Source: Chlorobiaceae bacterium (lineage in GTDB: Bacteria; Bacteroidota; Chlorobiia; Chlorobiales; Chlorobiaceae). From it: a stretch of DNA of 34,071 nucleotides. The stretch covers positions 1-34,071 of the forward strand of contig JAAXXY010000029.1 of NCBI GenBank assembly GCA_013334225.1, read 5' to 3'. The notes beneath the pieces are model-generated. The model searched no databases. It had not been told where the DNA came from and worked only from the letters and a program-made list of their open reading frames with translations. This document shows positions 16,810-24,994 of this stretch, one piece after another; within the stretch, counting starts at the first letter, position 1, and each line of letters begins with the position of its first letter. Made by a program: the position numbers and the translations under genes.

Positions 16810-17403
16810 CTATTTCCTCTCTCTCCAGTATTCATGAATCCTGATCACGAAATCCGGCATCCTGCGGACCAGATCATCCCTGTCATCATCCGACATCGAA
16901 TCGTAATCATCAGTGATCCTGCCAAGTACGAACATTGGAAAAGCGAGAACGGCAGCTTCATCGTCGCTGAAAAACGGCTTCCAGGATTCATGGGTCAGTT
17001 CCATGCCCATGGTGAACCCGAGCGCCCAGTCTTCAACGGCAAAAGCAATTTCATCCTCGTCAATGTATTCGCGCCTTTCATAAAGAGGCAGGAAATCTTC
17101 AGGGTCTTCCTCGAACTGCACGGCAATGCTGTTCATGTGCCGGAGAAGGTATTCCCGGACGACGGAAGCTTCATCATCGGATAAATAGGCAGGTTCTTCA
17201 CCGTTCTCCTGGTCCCAGATATAGGAGATCCAGACATCGGGATGCGGAACTTCCGGCCCGGCGATAAGTGCGGTCATATACCCATCGAGCATGTCCATGG
17301 AAGTCATGCACTCTTCAGGAGTCGAATCGGAAGCGAGAAAATCTTCGAGTTCCTCTATCTCTTCGAGTGAAAGAGGCTGCAGAAGGGGGTCGGTTGAGTT
17401 CAT
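16810..17403 (-). CDS. UPF0149 (YecA/YgfB-like) family protein
   Basis: 197 aa, very acidic and helical. The LSLEEIEELEDFLASDS start, MLDGYMTALIAGPEVPHPDVW (residues ~38-58) and EDWALGFTMGMELTHESWKPF are typical of the YecA-type UPF0149 family. Function is unknown for most members. The C-terminal SEC-C metal-binding tail found in some YecA proteins is absent. First gene of a two-gene unit with the cyclase-like protein, divergent from the SulP gene. Confidence 0.85.
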   Translation of the reverse strand: MNSTDPLLQPLSLEEIEELEDFLASDSTPEECMTSMDMLDGYMTALIAGPEVPHPDVWISYIWDQENGEEPAYLSDDEASVVREYLLRHMNSIAVQFEEDPEDFLPLYERREYIDEDEIAFAVEDWALGFTMGMELTHESWKPFFSDDEAAVLAFPMFVLGRITDDYDSMSDDDRDDLVRRMPDFVIRIHEYWRERK

Positions 17404-17628
17404 GTTCGGAGAGGCTTCATGAATGAAAAAAAAATCTTCCTTTATAAAGGTATGAAAACCCGTGCAGTATTAAATGAAAATTTATTCAGCCAACCAGGGA
17501 AAAACGTCCTGACACCGATTTTTATTGCCGATTTTGCGGGTGTATTGATAAAGCACAGTAAAAATGGTATATAGAAGCCCATGCAATGCAGGATATATGT
17601 TCTTCATGATACAGATTCGAGGTTTCAC

Positions 17629-19335
17629 ATGTTCAAACCAAAGTTCTTTACCGTTTTACCCGAGCTTACTCCCGACCGGATCATGAAAGATGTCGTGGCA
17701 GGCATCATGGTCGGTATCGTCGCTCTCCCTCTTGCAATCGCTTTTGCAATCGCATCAGGCGTATCTCCCGAAAAAGGGCTGATCACCGCAATTGTCGGAG
17801 GCTTCATTGTATCCTTTCTGGGGGGCAGCAGGGTCCAGATCGGCGGCCCGACCGGGGCATTTATAGTCATTCTTTACGGCATCGTCCAGCAATACGGCAT
17901 CAACGGGCTGCTGCTTGCAACCATGATGGCCGGTGTCATCCTCATGCTGATGGGATTCGCCCAGTTCGGATCCCTGATCAAGTTCATCCCCTACCCCGTT
18001 ATCGTGGGCTTCACGAGCGGAATCGCCGTAATCATTTTTTCAAGCCAGATCAAGGATTTCCTCGGTCTCGAAATTGCCGTCATTCCCGGCGATTTTGTCG
18101 GAAAATGGTCGGTATATGCAACAAACATTCAGTCTTTTCACCTCTCAAGTTTTCTCGTCGGCATCTTTTCACTGCTTGTCATCGTTTTCTGGCCGAAGGT
18201 TTCCCGGAAAATCCCTGGATCGCTCATTGCCATTGCACTCTCGACCATCGTCGTGCATCTATTCCACATCGATGTGCCCACCATTGAATCAAGGTTCGGG
18301 GAAATCCCTTCGTCCATCCCGGCACCTGCATTTCCATCTTTCGATTTTCAGGCAGTCCGGCAGCTCATCATGCCTGCGACCACGATTGCGCTGCTCGGAG
18401 CCATCGAAGCACTGCTTTCAGCCGTTGTCGCTGACGGTATGATTGGAGGAAGGCACAAATCGAACATGGAACTGATCGCCCAGGGTGCGGCAAACTTCAT
18501 AACCCCTTTCTTCGGAGGCATTCCCGTTACCGGCGCAATTGCCCGAACGGCAACCAACGTCAAAAACGGCGGAAGGACACCGGTTGCAGGTATTGTACAT
18601 GCTGTCACGCTGCTCCTGATCATGATGCTCTTCGGCAGGTGGGCAAAGCTGATCCCCATGCCGGCACTGGCGTCGATCCTCATCGTCGTATCCTGGAACA
18701 TGAGCGAAATCAAGGTATTCCGGCAGCTTCTGAAAAGCCCGAGAAGCGACGTCATCGTTCTTCTCACCACCTTCTCGCTTACCGTTGTCTTCGATCTGAC
18801 ACTGGCCATCGAGATCGGCATGCTGCTCTCCGTGATCCTCTTCATGCAACGTATGGCCGGACTTGCCAATGTCGGAGTGGTTACCGATGAGCTCAGGGAC
18901 CGTGACGAAGAGGATGACCCGAATACAATCGTGACAAGGAAAGTCCCCGATGGTGTCGAGGTTTTCGAAATAACCGGACCATTTTTCTTCGGGGCCGCAT
19001 CAAAGTTCAGGGACGCCATGCATATCGTTGAAAACGCGCCCAAAATCCGCATCATCAGGATGCGCAGGGTACTGACCATCGATGCCACCGGCCTGAACAT
19101 GATAAAAGAGCTGCTGAAGGACTGCAAAAAAACCGGTACCCGTCTGATTCTCTCGGGTGTACATGCCCAGCCCTTGTTCGCTCTCCAGCAATTCGAACTC
19201 TACGACGAGATCGGCGAAGAAAATATATTCGGCAACATCGACGACGCACTCGACCGCTCGAGGGAAATTCTCGCTCTTCCGAGAGAAGGCAGAGCAAAAA
19301 ACTTCGTACCTACCGTAGAACGTGAATCGAAGTGA
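17629..19335 (+). CDS. SulP-family anion transporter with STAS domain
   Basis: An inner-membrane transporter for sulfate, bicarbonate or a related anion, 568 aa. Residues up to about 400 carry SulP signatures ([63 protein letters not shown]) in some 11-14 hydrophobic segments. From about 430 a STAS domain follows ([30 protein letters not shown]). The ATG at 17629 follows GAGG with a 6-nt spacer; an earlier ATG at 17581 would add 16 hydrophilic residues without a ribosome site. In a green sulfur bacterium with no clear sulfate assimilation genes nearby, bicarbonate or another anion is as plausible as sulfate. Confidence 0.94.
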   Translation: MFKPKFFTVLPELTPDRIMKDVVAGIMVGIVALPLAIAFAIASGVSPEKGLITAIVGGFIVSFLGGSRVQIGGPTGAFIVILYGIVQQYGINGLLLATMMAGVILMLMGFAQFGSLIKFIPYPVIVGFTSGIAVIIFSSQIKDFLGLEIAVIPGDFVGKWSVYATNIQSFHLSSFLVGIFSLLVIVFWPKVSRKIPGSLIAIALSTIVVHLFHIDVPTIESRFGEIPSSIPAPAFPSFDFQAVRQLIMPATTIALLGAIEALLSAVVADGMIGGRHKSNMELIAQGAANFITPFFGGIPVTGAIARTATNVKNGGRTPVAGIVHAVTLLLIMMLFGRWAKLIPMPALASILIVVSWNMSEIKVFRQLLKSPRSDVIVLLTTFSLTVVFDLTLAIEIGMLLSVILFMQRMAGLANVGVVTDELRDRDEEDDPNTIVTRKVPDGVEVFEITGPFFFGAASKFRDAMHIVENAPKIRIIRMRRVLTIDATGLNMIKELLKDCKKTGTRLILSGVHAQPLFALQQFELYDEIGEENIFGNIDDALDRSREILALPREGRAKNFVPTVERESK

Positions 19336-19340
19336 GGCTG

Positions 19341-19422
19341 TCTCAAATGGATTTATGCCATGAGCTCTCTATGACTTGTGTTGTTTGTCATTCTGAACGA
19401 AGTGAAGAATCCAGTAATCGGA
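19341..19422. repeat. interspersed repeat, copy E, with flanking module shared with 11331
   Basis: TCTCAAATGGATTTATGCC...TCTATGACTTG precedes GTCATTCTGAACGAAGTG at 19387, matching 11331-11392 in the same order. The gap 19336-19667 then becomes extremely AT-rich (19540-19667), which is probably the promoter region of the next gene. No ORF supported. Confidence 0.65.
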
Positions 19423-19667
19423 CAGTCACATTATGTAAACAGTCAAAAATTAATTCTGCTTTTGAGCCGACCTCATCCCGTAACCTCCTCCTTCCTGCAG
19501 TACACCCTGCCTGAAATACCTTGCTTCAATAAAGAAAACGTAACAAATATTTAACAAAAATATTTATTGCATTTATTTAAATATTATTAAATTATATCGG
19601 ATATAAATTAATTTATACCTAAATATATAAGGTTTATTAGTTATTTACGCTCATATTTTTTATTTAA

Positions 19668-20120
19668 ATGTCATTGATCCTTTTTTTTGAAAAACCGGGA
19701 TGCCGGAACAACAACCGTCAAAAAGCGATGCTTGAACTTTCGGGAAACACCGTTGAAACGATAAACCTGCTGACACACCCGTGGACGAGAGAAGAGCTGG
19801 GCAGGTATCTCGGAAACAAACCGGCAGGCGAGTGTTTCAACCCTTCGGCGCCGACGGTGAAATCAGGTGAGGTTGACCCTATGGATTATTCGATAGAGGA
19901 AGCCCTCGACATGATGATCCGGGACCCGATCCTGATAAAAAGACCGCTCATGAAAATCGGGAACCACCATATCCAGGGATTCGATACGACCGTGCTTCGA
20001 GATATCATCAGCCTCAGTGCCGTCCCTGGAGCGGAAAAAGTCGTGGAATCCATGAGGATGACCGATATGAACACCTGTCCGAATACAAACAACTATTCAT
20101 GCACAACACCTGAACACTGA
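19668..20120 (+). CDS. ArsC/Spx-family nitrogenase-associated protein (NifO-like)
   Basis: 150 aa, thioredoxin-like fold of the ArsC/Spx group. FFEKPGCRNNNRQKAML at the N-terminus has a single Cys at the active-site position, followed by WTREELGRYLG, FNPSAPTVKSGEVDP and DPILIKRPLMKIGNHHIQGFD. These are the marks of the nitrogenase-associated (NifO-like) subfamily, proposed to act in nitrogen fixation or FeMo-related regulation. Green sulfur bacteria generally fix N2, but no nif gene lies in this window. The C-terminal tail (about 25 residues, MNTCPNTNNYSC) holds two extra Cys. A very AT-rich upstream region suggests a strong or regulated promoter; the next gene begins 3 bases after the stop. 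Confidence 0.85.
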   Translation: MSLILFFEKPGCRNNNRQKAMLELSGNTVETINLLTHPWTREELGRYLGNKPAGECFNPSAPTVKSGEVDPMDYSIEEALDMMIRDPILIKRPLMKIGNHHIQGFDTTVLRDIISLSAVPGAEKVVESMRMTDMNTCPNTNNYSCTTPEH

Positions 20121-20123
20121 ACT

Positions 20124-20432
20124 ATGACACAGCAGCTGAAACCACTCGGAACCATCATGCAGCTCCTCGAAGAGCTCGGCTATGAAATAACATATGCATA
20201 TGAAGACCTCGTATTCGTAGACCACAACGACTTCCTCCTTCAGTTTGAAAATACGGGTTCGACCCTGAACCTCTTTTTCAACAAAAGCTGTCCAAGGAGC
20301 GAGGCTGAAAAAATCGAGCAGATGATCATTCCTGCAGGAGACAGAAAAGGGCTTTCGATCACGAAAAAAGGAAGCTATAACGTAACGGAACAGGAAGACG
20401 AGAATCTTAAGATTGAATTTTTTGAAAACTGA
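20124..20432 (+). CDS. small conserved-looking protein, partner of NifO-like gene
   Basis: 102 aa, acidic and soluble, with no recognised domain. It alternates helix (TIMQLLEELGYEITYAYEDL) and strand (VFVDHNDFLLQFENTGSTLNLFF) segments in a compact alpha/beta pattern. Starts 3 bases after the NifO-like stop, so it is almost certainly co-translated. A link to nitrogen fixation is inference from position only. Confidence 0.7.
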   Translation: MTQQLKPLGTIMQLLEELGYEITYAYEDLVFVDHNDFLLQFENTGSTLNLFFNKSCPRSEAEKIEQMIIPAGDRKGLSITKKGSYNVTEQEDENLKIEFFEN

Positions 20433-20629
20433 CCGCAAGCTTGCTCCGGTTCCTGAAATGCATTGAAAACGGAAAAGCGCCTTTCAGGACATAGCGGAAT
20501 CCCATTCCTTCCGGAAACAGCATGGAAGCAATTGAAGCAAGGAACAAATAAAGAAAGCTTCCTGGTTATCATTGGAAAAGACCGCAAGAACTTTTGCAGT
20601 GATATGTTTCCGGTCAAGGAGCAAGCACA

Positions 20630-21016
20630 ATGGCAACCTGGTATGACGAACTGAAAAAGCCCCCTTTCACTCCTCCCAAGAATATTTTCGGGCCGGTCTG
20701 GGCTCTGCTCTACCTTTTTATCATCACATCACTGGTCTTCTATTTCCTTTCACCTTCGAAACCGCACGCCTGGTTGACCGGTTTTATACTTGTCGTTCAT
20801 TTCACGGCAAGTTTCAGCTGGACCACCCTTTTTTTCAAACAAAGGAAGATCTTGCCCGCCCTGCTTGACCTGCTTATGATCGACATGACACTTGCCATTA
20901 TCATCGTTCTGTTTTCTCAGGCAAGCACGATCTCGGCGTTACTTCTGATACCCTATTTCTGCTGGGGACTTTTCGCAGCTTACCTTAACCTTGGCATTTA
21001 CAGGCTCAACCGGTAA
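20630..21016 (+). CDS. TspO/MBR-family membrane protein
   Basis: 128 aa with about five transmembrane helices. The N-terminus WYDELKKPPFTPPKNIFGPVWALLYL is the TspO/MBR (tryptophan-rich sensory protein) signature, and helix five ends WGLFAAYLNLGIYRLNR as in the family. It is some 25-30 residues shorter than classic TspO, and the middle helices are Trp-poor. TspO proteins bind porphyrins and modulate tetrapyrrole or stress responses in phototrophs. AAGGAG precedes the ATG with suitable spacing. An AACCGG-TAAAAT-CCGGTT hairpin overlaps the stop codon. Confidence 0.85.
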   Translation: MATWYDELKKPPFTPPKNIFGPVWALLYLFIITSLVFYFLSPSKPHAWLTGFILVVHFTASFSWTTLFFKQRKILPALLDLLMIDMTLAIIIVLFSQASTISALLLIPYFCWGLFAAYLNLGIYRLNR

Positions 21017-21164
21017 AATCCGGTTCGTTGCAAGGAAAATGATTTGAACAACAAAACGCCTTTCGCTACATTTTTCCAATACCCGTTCATAAACTCAAAC
21101 AGGCCGCTTTACCATAACAGAACAGACAAAACCGAAAAAGCTGTAAAAACCGATAACCGCACCC

Positions 21165-21608
21165 ATGAAATATTCCGAAGCAAGACAGGGCAGGACTTTT
21201 GTCATCAGGCTTGAGGACGGTGAAATCGTCCATGACAAACTCGAACAGTTCGCCCGTGATCATGGCATCGCGCGTGCATCACTCATTGCGATAGGCGGCG
21301 CAGACAAGGGAAGCGTGCTGGTTGTCGGCCCTGAAGAGAGCCGCGCGATCCCGATCAGCATCATGACGCATGAACTCTACGACGCACATGAAATTGCCGG
21401 AACCGGTACGATCTTTCCCGATGAAGAGGGCAATCCGGTGCTGCATATGCACATGGCCTGCGGCCGCGAGGAAAATACGGTAACCGGTTGCGTGAGGAGG
21501 GGTGTCAAGGTCTGGCTCGTGATGGAAATCGTGCTGACAGAACTGCTCGACAACACGGCAACCCGACAGCCGGGCAGCGAAAGCGGGTTCAAGTTGCTCG
21601 TCCCCTGA
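21165..21608 (+). CDS. PPC/DUF296-domain protein
   Basis: 147 aa, nearly all one PPC (DUF296) domain: FVIRLEDGEIVHDKLEQFA, ARASLIAIGGADKGSVLVV, then GTIFPDEEGNPVLHMHMACG with the His cluster that forms a metal site in bacterial trimeric members, and VRRGVKVWLVMEIVLTEL. Bacterial single-domain members are of unknown function; the plant relatives carry AT-hooks, absent here. It converges with alanine dehydrogenase (13-base gap). No strong ribosome site precedes the ATG. Confidence 0.88.
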   Translation: MKYSEARQGRTFVIRLEDGEIVHDKLEQFARDHGIARASLIAIGGADKGSVLVVGPEESRAIPISIMTHELYDAHEIAGTGTIFPDEEGNPVLHMHMACGREENTVTGCVRRGVKVWLVMEIVLTELLDNTATRQPGSESGFKLLVP

Positions 21609-21621
21609 AGCTTCGAAGCAT

Positions 21622-22725
21622 TCAGACAAAAGGGTTCTCGAGGTACGGCTTCCCAAGCGAACGGGCGAGGGCTTCGTGCGTAATCGCGCCGTTCCAGATA
21701 TTCAGGCCCATCGACAGGCCCGGCATCATCACCATGGCACTTTCAAGCCCGAAATCCGCAATTCTCCTTATGTAGGGAAGCGTGACGCCGGTCAGAGCTT
21801 CGGTTGAGGTCTGGGGATAAGCCGAGGGCATATTTGCTACACAGTAATGTACAATCCCTTCCTCGACAAAAACCGGGTTGTCATGAGTTGTAGGCCTGCT
21901 GGTTTCACCGCAACCGCCCTGATCGATCGCGATATCGACAAATACAGCACCTGGCTTCATGATTTTCAGCATCTCCCGTTTCACAAGCTTTGGAGCGGTA
22001 GTGCCGGGAACAAGCACCGCACCGATCAGCAGATCGACAGTTTCAAGCTGTTCCTCGATATGCTGTTCGGTTGAATAGAGTGTGTGCACCTGTGACGGAA
22101 GGGCGGATTCAAGAAAACGCATCCTGTCCTGATTGACCTCGATGACAGTCACATCAGCCCCGAGAGCGGCAGCAACCTTCGCTGCATGCATACCGGCCGA
22201 TCCGCCGCCGAAAACCGTGACCTTGCAGGGCAGCACACCCGGGACGCCTCCGAGCAGCTTCCCTTCACCACCCTGATGTTTCGCAAGATAGAAACCTCCC
22301 ATCATCACGCTCATTTTACCTGCTATCTCGCTCATCGGGGCAAGGAGCGGAAGACGTCCGTTTTCCTGAACGGTTTCGTAAGCAATCGCCGTTACACCGG
22401 TATCGAGCAGCTCCGAGGCAAGTTCAGGCACTCCTGCAAGGTGGAGAAAGGTAAAAATCATGAGGTCCTTTCTGAAAAAACCATATTCCTGGCTGAGAGG
22501 CTCCTTGACCTTCACGACAAGGTCGTTCTTCCACACTTTTTCCGGAGAAGAAGAAACCACTGCACCAGCCCGTTTATATTTTTCATCGCCGAACCCGCTG
22601 TTGGCCCCCGCACCTGCTTCGACAACGACACGGTGGCCCGAGGAGACAAGATGACGTACACCTGCGGGAGTGCAGGATACCCTGTTCTCTCCCGATTTGA
22701 TTTCCTTTGGAATCCCGATATTCAT
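21622..22725 (-). CDS. ald: alanine dehydrogenase
   Basis: NAD-dependent interconversion of L-alanine with pyruvate and ammonia, 367 aa in the chosen frame. Starts MNIGIPKEIKSGENRV, the usual Ald N-terminus; an upstream in-frame ATG at 22776 would add 17 non-conserved residues. Catalytic Lys is in VKVKEPLSQEY and His in FTFLHLAG. The NAD fold is VTVFGGGSAGMHAAKVAAAL with Glu at the strand end, and VDIAIDQGGCGE follows. The C-terminus GLSMGLNIWNGAITHEALA is typical. Role: nitrogen and carbon balance. It appears monocistronic. Confidence 0.96.
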   Translation of the reverse strand: MNIGIPKEIKSGENRVSCTPAGVRHLVSSGHRVVVEAGAGANSGFGDEKYKRAGAVVSSSPEKVWKNDLVVKVKEPLSQEYGFFRKDLMIFTFLHLAGVPELASELLDTGVTAIAYETVQENGRLPLLAPMSEIAGKMSVMMGGFYLAKHQGGEGKLLGGVPGVLPCKVTVFGGGSAGMHAAKVAAALGADVTVIEVNQDRMRFLESALPSQVHTLYSTEQHIEEQLETVDLLIGAVLVPGTTAPKLVKREMLKIMKPGAVFVDIAIDQGGCGETSRPTTHDNPVFVEEGIVHYCVANMPSAYPQTSTEALTGVTLPYIRRIADFGLESAMVMMPGLSMGLNIWNGAITHEALARSLGKPYLENPFV

Positions 22726-22909
22726 GGCCTTGAAGCTTGGAGGTGAATGAAAACATTCTTGAGTGGCCTTTAACAAATGTAGTTATTTAACTGTTCCTGT
22801 AAAAACATCTTAGGTTTACCGTACAGAAACATCGCCTCATTTTCTTATTTTCGCTTCAGGTCGTATTTTCAACAGGCATCAGTCATTTCAGAATAACGAT
22901 CTCCTGTGC

Positions 22910-23188
22910 ATGCATTTTTTCCTTGAACCTCTCTGGTGGTTATTGTTCGCGTTCTCAACGACGGTTCTGTCGGTTGCCGCCCTGATGAAGCCGATCAGGA
23001 TCACGCCGCTTGTGCTGATCTTGCTTGCATGGGGGGTATCGGTCGTCGTGACGGGTATGACATGGGGCATTCCCGGTGCTCTTGCCGATGCCCTGCTCTC
23101 CCTTGTCTGCGGGCTGCTCCTGCTGCTGCTCTCGATACTCTTTTCAGGGGTGAAGCTGATGGCGAAAAAACGCTATGGAGGACTGTAG
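22910..23188 (+). CDS. small hydrophobic membrane protein, unknown
   Basis: 92 aa with three hydrophobic segments (LWWLLFAFSTTVLSVAAL, ITPLVLILLAWGVSVVVTG, LADALLSLVCGLLLLLLSIL) and a short basic tail KLMAKKRYGGL. No recognised family. It converges with the metalloprotease-like gene, 12 bases between stops. Confidence 0.6.
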   Translation: MHFFLEPLWWLLFAFSTTVLSVAALMKPIRITPLVLILLAWGVSVVVTGMTWGIPGALADALLSLVCGLLLLLLSILFSGVKLMAKKRYGGL

Positions 23189-23200
23189 CAAACCAGCCAT

Positions 23201-23971
23201 TCAAGGTTCAGTGACAGCCGCCCATGCAGGTACATACTTCCAGGCTGTCTTCAACTCGATATCGTGGCTGCGGTATTGTGCATTGTACTGCTCCACTTTC
23301 TTCCAGAACAAGCTTGAATGGTTCATGTGCAGTGTATGACAAAGCTCATGCACCATAACCGAATGAACCAGATGCGAAGGAAGAAAAAGCAGCTTCGAAT
23401 TCAGGGTTATCGTTCCGATACTCGAGCAGCTGCCCCATCTGGATTTCTGTAGACGAACGCCTGCTTTTTTAATGCTGAAACCATGCTGTCCGGCAAGGCT
23501 CCAGAGTTTCGGCACAAGATCTGCATGCGCCTTGTTCTTCAGCCAAAGCTGCAACACCGCCCGGCACAATCCTGTATTGGATATGTCACCCGTCACTTCA
23601 ACGAGATTGCCTGAACGTTCAATTGCTTCCGCAACCCCGATACCGTTCTGCGTATAAACAACTTTCCATGCTTCACTGTGATAGTGGAACATCACGTCAC
23701 GCGGAAGCTGCTCTTCCCGAACAGGATTCTGCTGAAGGGAGTGAACCTCAATTCTTTCTGCAGTTTTTCTGATCCACTCCCTGTATCGGGCAATTAATTC
23801 AGGAAGACGCTTTCTGTCATAACCATCAGGAATAATCACGACAAGCCCTTCGTGAGGAACCATTTTCAGACGCGGATACTTTGCCCTCGCACTTATTTTC
23901 AACGTATAGGAAACAGCATCCTCCGTTTGAGAACCCGACTTGAACACTGATAGCATTAAGGCACGACTCAT
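23201..23971 (-). CDS. YgjP-like metalloprotease (DUF45/M48-related)
   Basis: 256 aa, cytosolic, single zincin domain. The zinc site is VHELCHTLHMNHSSLFW (HExxH plus downstream acidic/aromatic residues). KAGVRLQKSRWGSCSSIGTI with WGSC before the strand LNSKLLFLP is the signature of the YgjP/SprT-like DUF45 family. The N-terminal ~100 residues are the family's beta-rich domain (YTLKISARAKYPRLKMVPHEG). Substrate unknown; family members are often near restriction or DNA-processing genes, but none is adjacent here. Starts at ATG 23971. Confidence 0.88.
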   Translation of the reverse strand: MSRALMLSVFKSGSQTEDAVSYTLKISARAKYPRLKMVPHEGLVVIIPDGYDRKRLPELIARYREWIRKTAERIEVHSLQQNPVREEQLPRDVMFHYHSEAWKVVYTQNGIGVAEAIERSGNLVEVTGDISNTGLCRAVLQLWLKNKAHADLVPKLWSLAGQHGFSIKKAGVRLQKSRWGSCSSIGTITLNSKLLFLPSHLVHSVMVHELCHTLHMNHSSLFWKKVEQYNAQYRSHDIELKTAWKYVPAWAAVTEP

Positions 23972-24083
23972 TTGTGCGATGAAACTGGTTTCCGCCGCTC
24001 AAGAATATCAGGAAACTGTCATCGCAAATTTATGAAAGATGCCCTTAATGTACAGAAGCTGATCAACAAAAGGAACAGCTCCC

Positions 24084-24236
24084 TCAATCAAGCGCCCTTC
24101 CGAGGTCCTCGATCAGGTCGATTCCATCCTCCAGACCAACGGAAAGCCGGATGACATTGCCGGTTAACCCGGCCGCTTCGCGGTGCTCCCTGTACATGGA
24201 AGCATGGCGCATGGTGGCGGGATGCTCGAAGAGCAT
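24084..24236 (-). pseudogene. duplicate 3' fragment of the cystathionine gamma-synthase gene
   Basis: The last ~48 codons (EHPATMRHASMYREHREAAG, then TGNVIRLSVGLEDG and IDLIEDLGRALD) match the end of the intact gene at 24995-26131 (EHPATMSHASMDREHRLAAG and the same tail) with several substitutions. Upstream of about 24236 the similarity ends in unrelated AT-rich sequence. It has a stop but no start, so it is a gene fragment. Same strand as, and 0.9 kb beyond, the intact copy. Confidence 0.92.
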
Positions 24237-24450
24237 ATTTTGTTTATTGAAAATAAAGCGTATTATACATGTAATCACGCCGTCATATAAATGAGCATTC
24301 GATGGAAGGGTCGCGTTAATTGGAAAATCGAGCGAATACGGATAATTCATCAAAACCGGGATCAACTGATACTGTAAACAAACAGTCTTATTGAGTGCAG
24401 TACCTAACATTTGAAGTAAAATTCATGAACATCTAAACTGCAAATTGATC

Positions 24451-24876
24451 ATGCAAAAATCTTTCCTGTTGTTTCTGACAATGGCTTCAATGGTTTTTTT
24501 CTTCGGTTGCAAGATAAACCCCGCTGATAAATTTGTCGGAAAATGGATAGGGGTTACAAAGAGTTTTTGGGATGGTGGGCCTGAAGTGGTTCAGATGAAT
24601 ATTGAAAAGAATGGCGATAATTTTCTTGTAAAACTTTCCACTTCATCATCATTTACATCGAAACCTTCAGAGATACAGATTGGCGCATCTTTAACTGCCG
24701 ATGGAAAATTGAAACTGGATCTCGGCTCTTTAGCGAATGAGATGGTTGTATATAATGAAAGAGAAGGAACTCTGCTCTGGAAGGGAACCGTTTTACAAAA
24801 AGAAACGCCTGAAATTTTCACTCGATTAAAAGAGCAGCAACGAAAATTCAAGGAAGAAAAAGCCGGCAAATACTGA
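24451..24876 (+). CDS. lipoprotein of unknown function
   Basis: 141 aa. MQKSFLLFLTMASMVFFFGC is a lipoprotein signal with Cys about 20 (FFGC lipobox, Phe at unusual positions). The mature domain of about 120 residues starts KINPADKFVGKWIGVTKSFWDG and is beta-rich, calling to mind lipocalin-like 'GKW' stress lipoproteins; that is only a resemblance. Composition is more AT-rich than the surrounding genes, and it lies in opposite orientation between the two copies of the cystathionine gamma-synthase 3' end, so it may have arrived by transfer. Its stop codon lies inside a perfect inverted repeat. TTG at 24445 is an alternative but less likely start. Confidence 0.72.
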   Translation: MQKSFLLFLTMASMVFFFGCKINPADKFVGKWIGVTKSFWDGGPEVVQMNIEKNGDNFLVKLSTSSSFTSKPSEIQIGASLTADGKLKLDLGSLANEMVVYNEREGTLLWKGTVLQKETPEIFTRLKEQQRKFKEEKAGKY

Positions 24877-24919
24877 ATGACTCAGAAGAAAAGTTAGGCG
24901 AAGTTCAGTATTTGCCGGC
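24862..24919. repeat. perfect 16-bp inverted repeat over the lipoprotein stop codon
   Basis: GCCGGCAAATACTGAA (24862-24877) is matched exactly by TTCAGTATTTGCCGGC (24904-24919), with a 26-nt loop. The first arm encodes the last residues and stop of the lipoprotein. No T-run follows, so it is not a classic terminator. Confidence 0.95.
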
Positions 24920-24994
24920 AGCCAGAAGAACGGAAACCCCTCCGGCCTCGTCCTGCTGGCTGCTCATGCACCCAAGCCTCGATATAACGTTTTT

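Noticed and set aside
20463..20654. 63-aa plus-strand frame before the TspO-like gene
   Set aside because: It overlaps the TspO-like start in another frame and has no start signal or family.
24445..24450. TTG start for the lipoprotein
   Set aside because: The ATG at 24451 gives a normal lipoprotein signal peptide, and the TTG adds only two residues.
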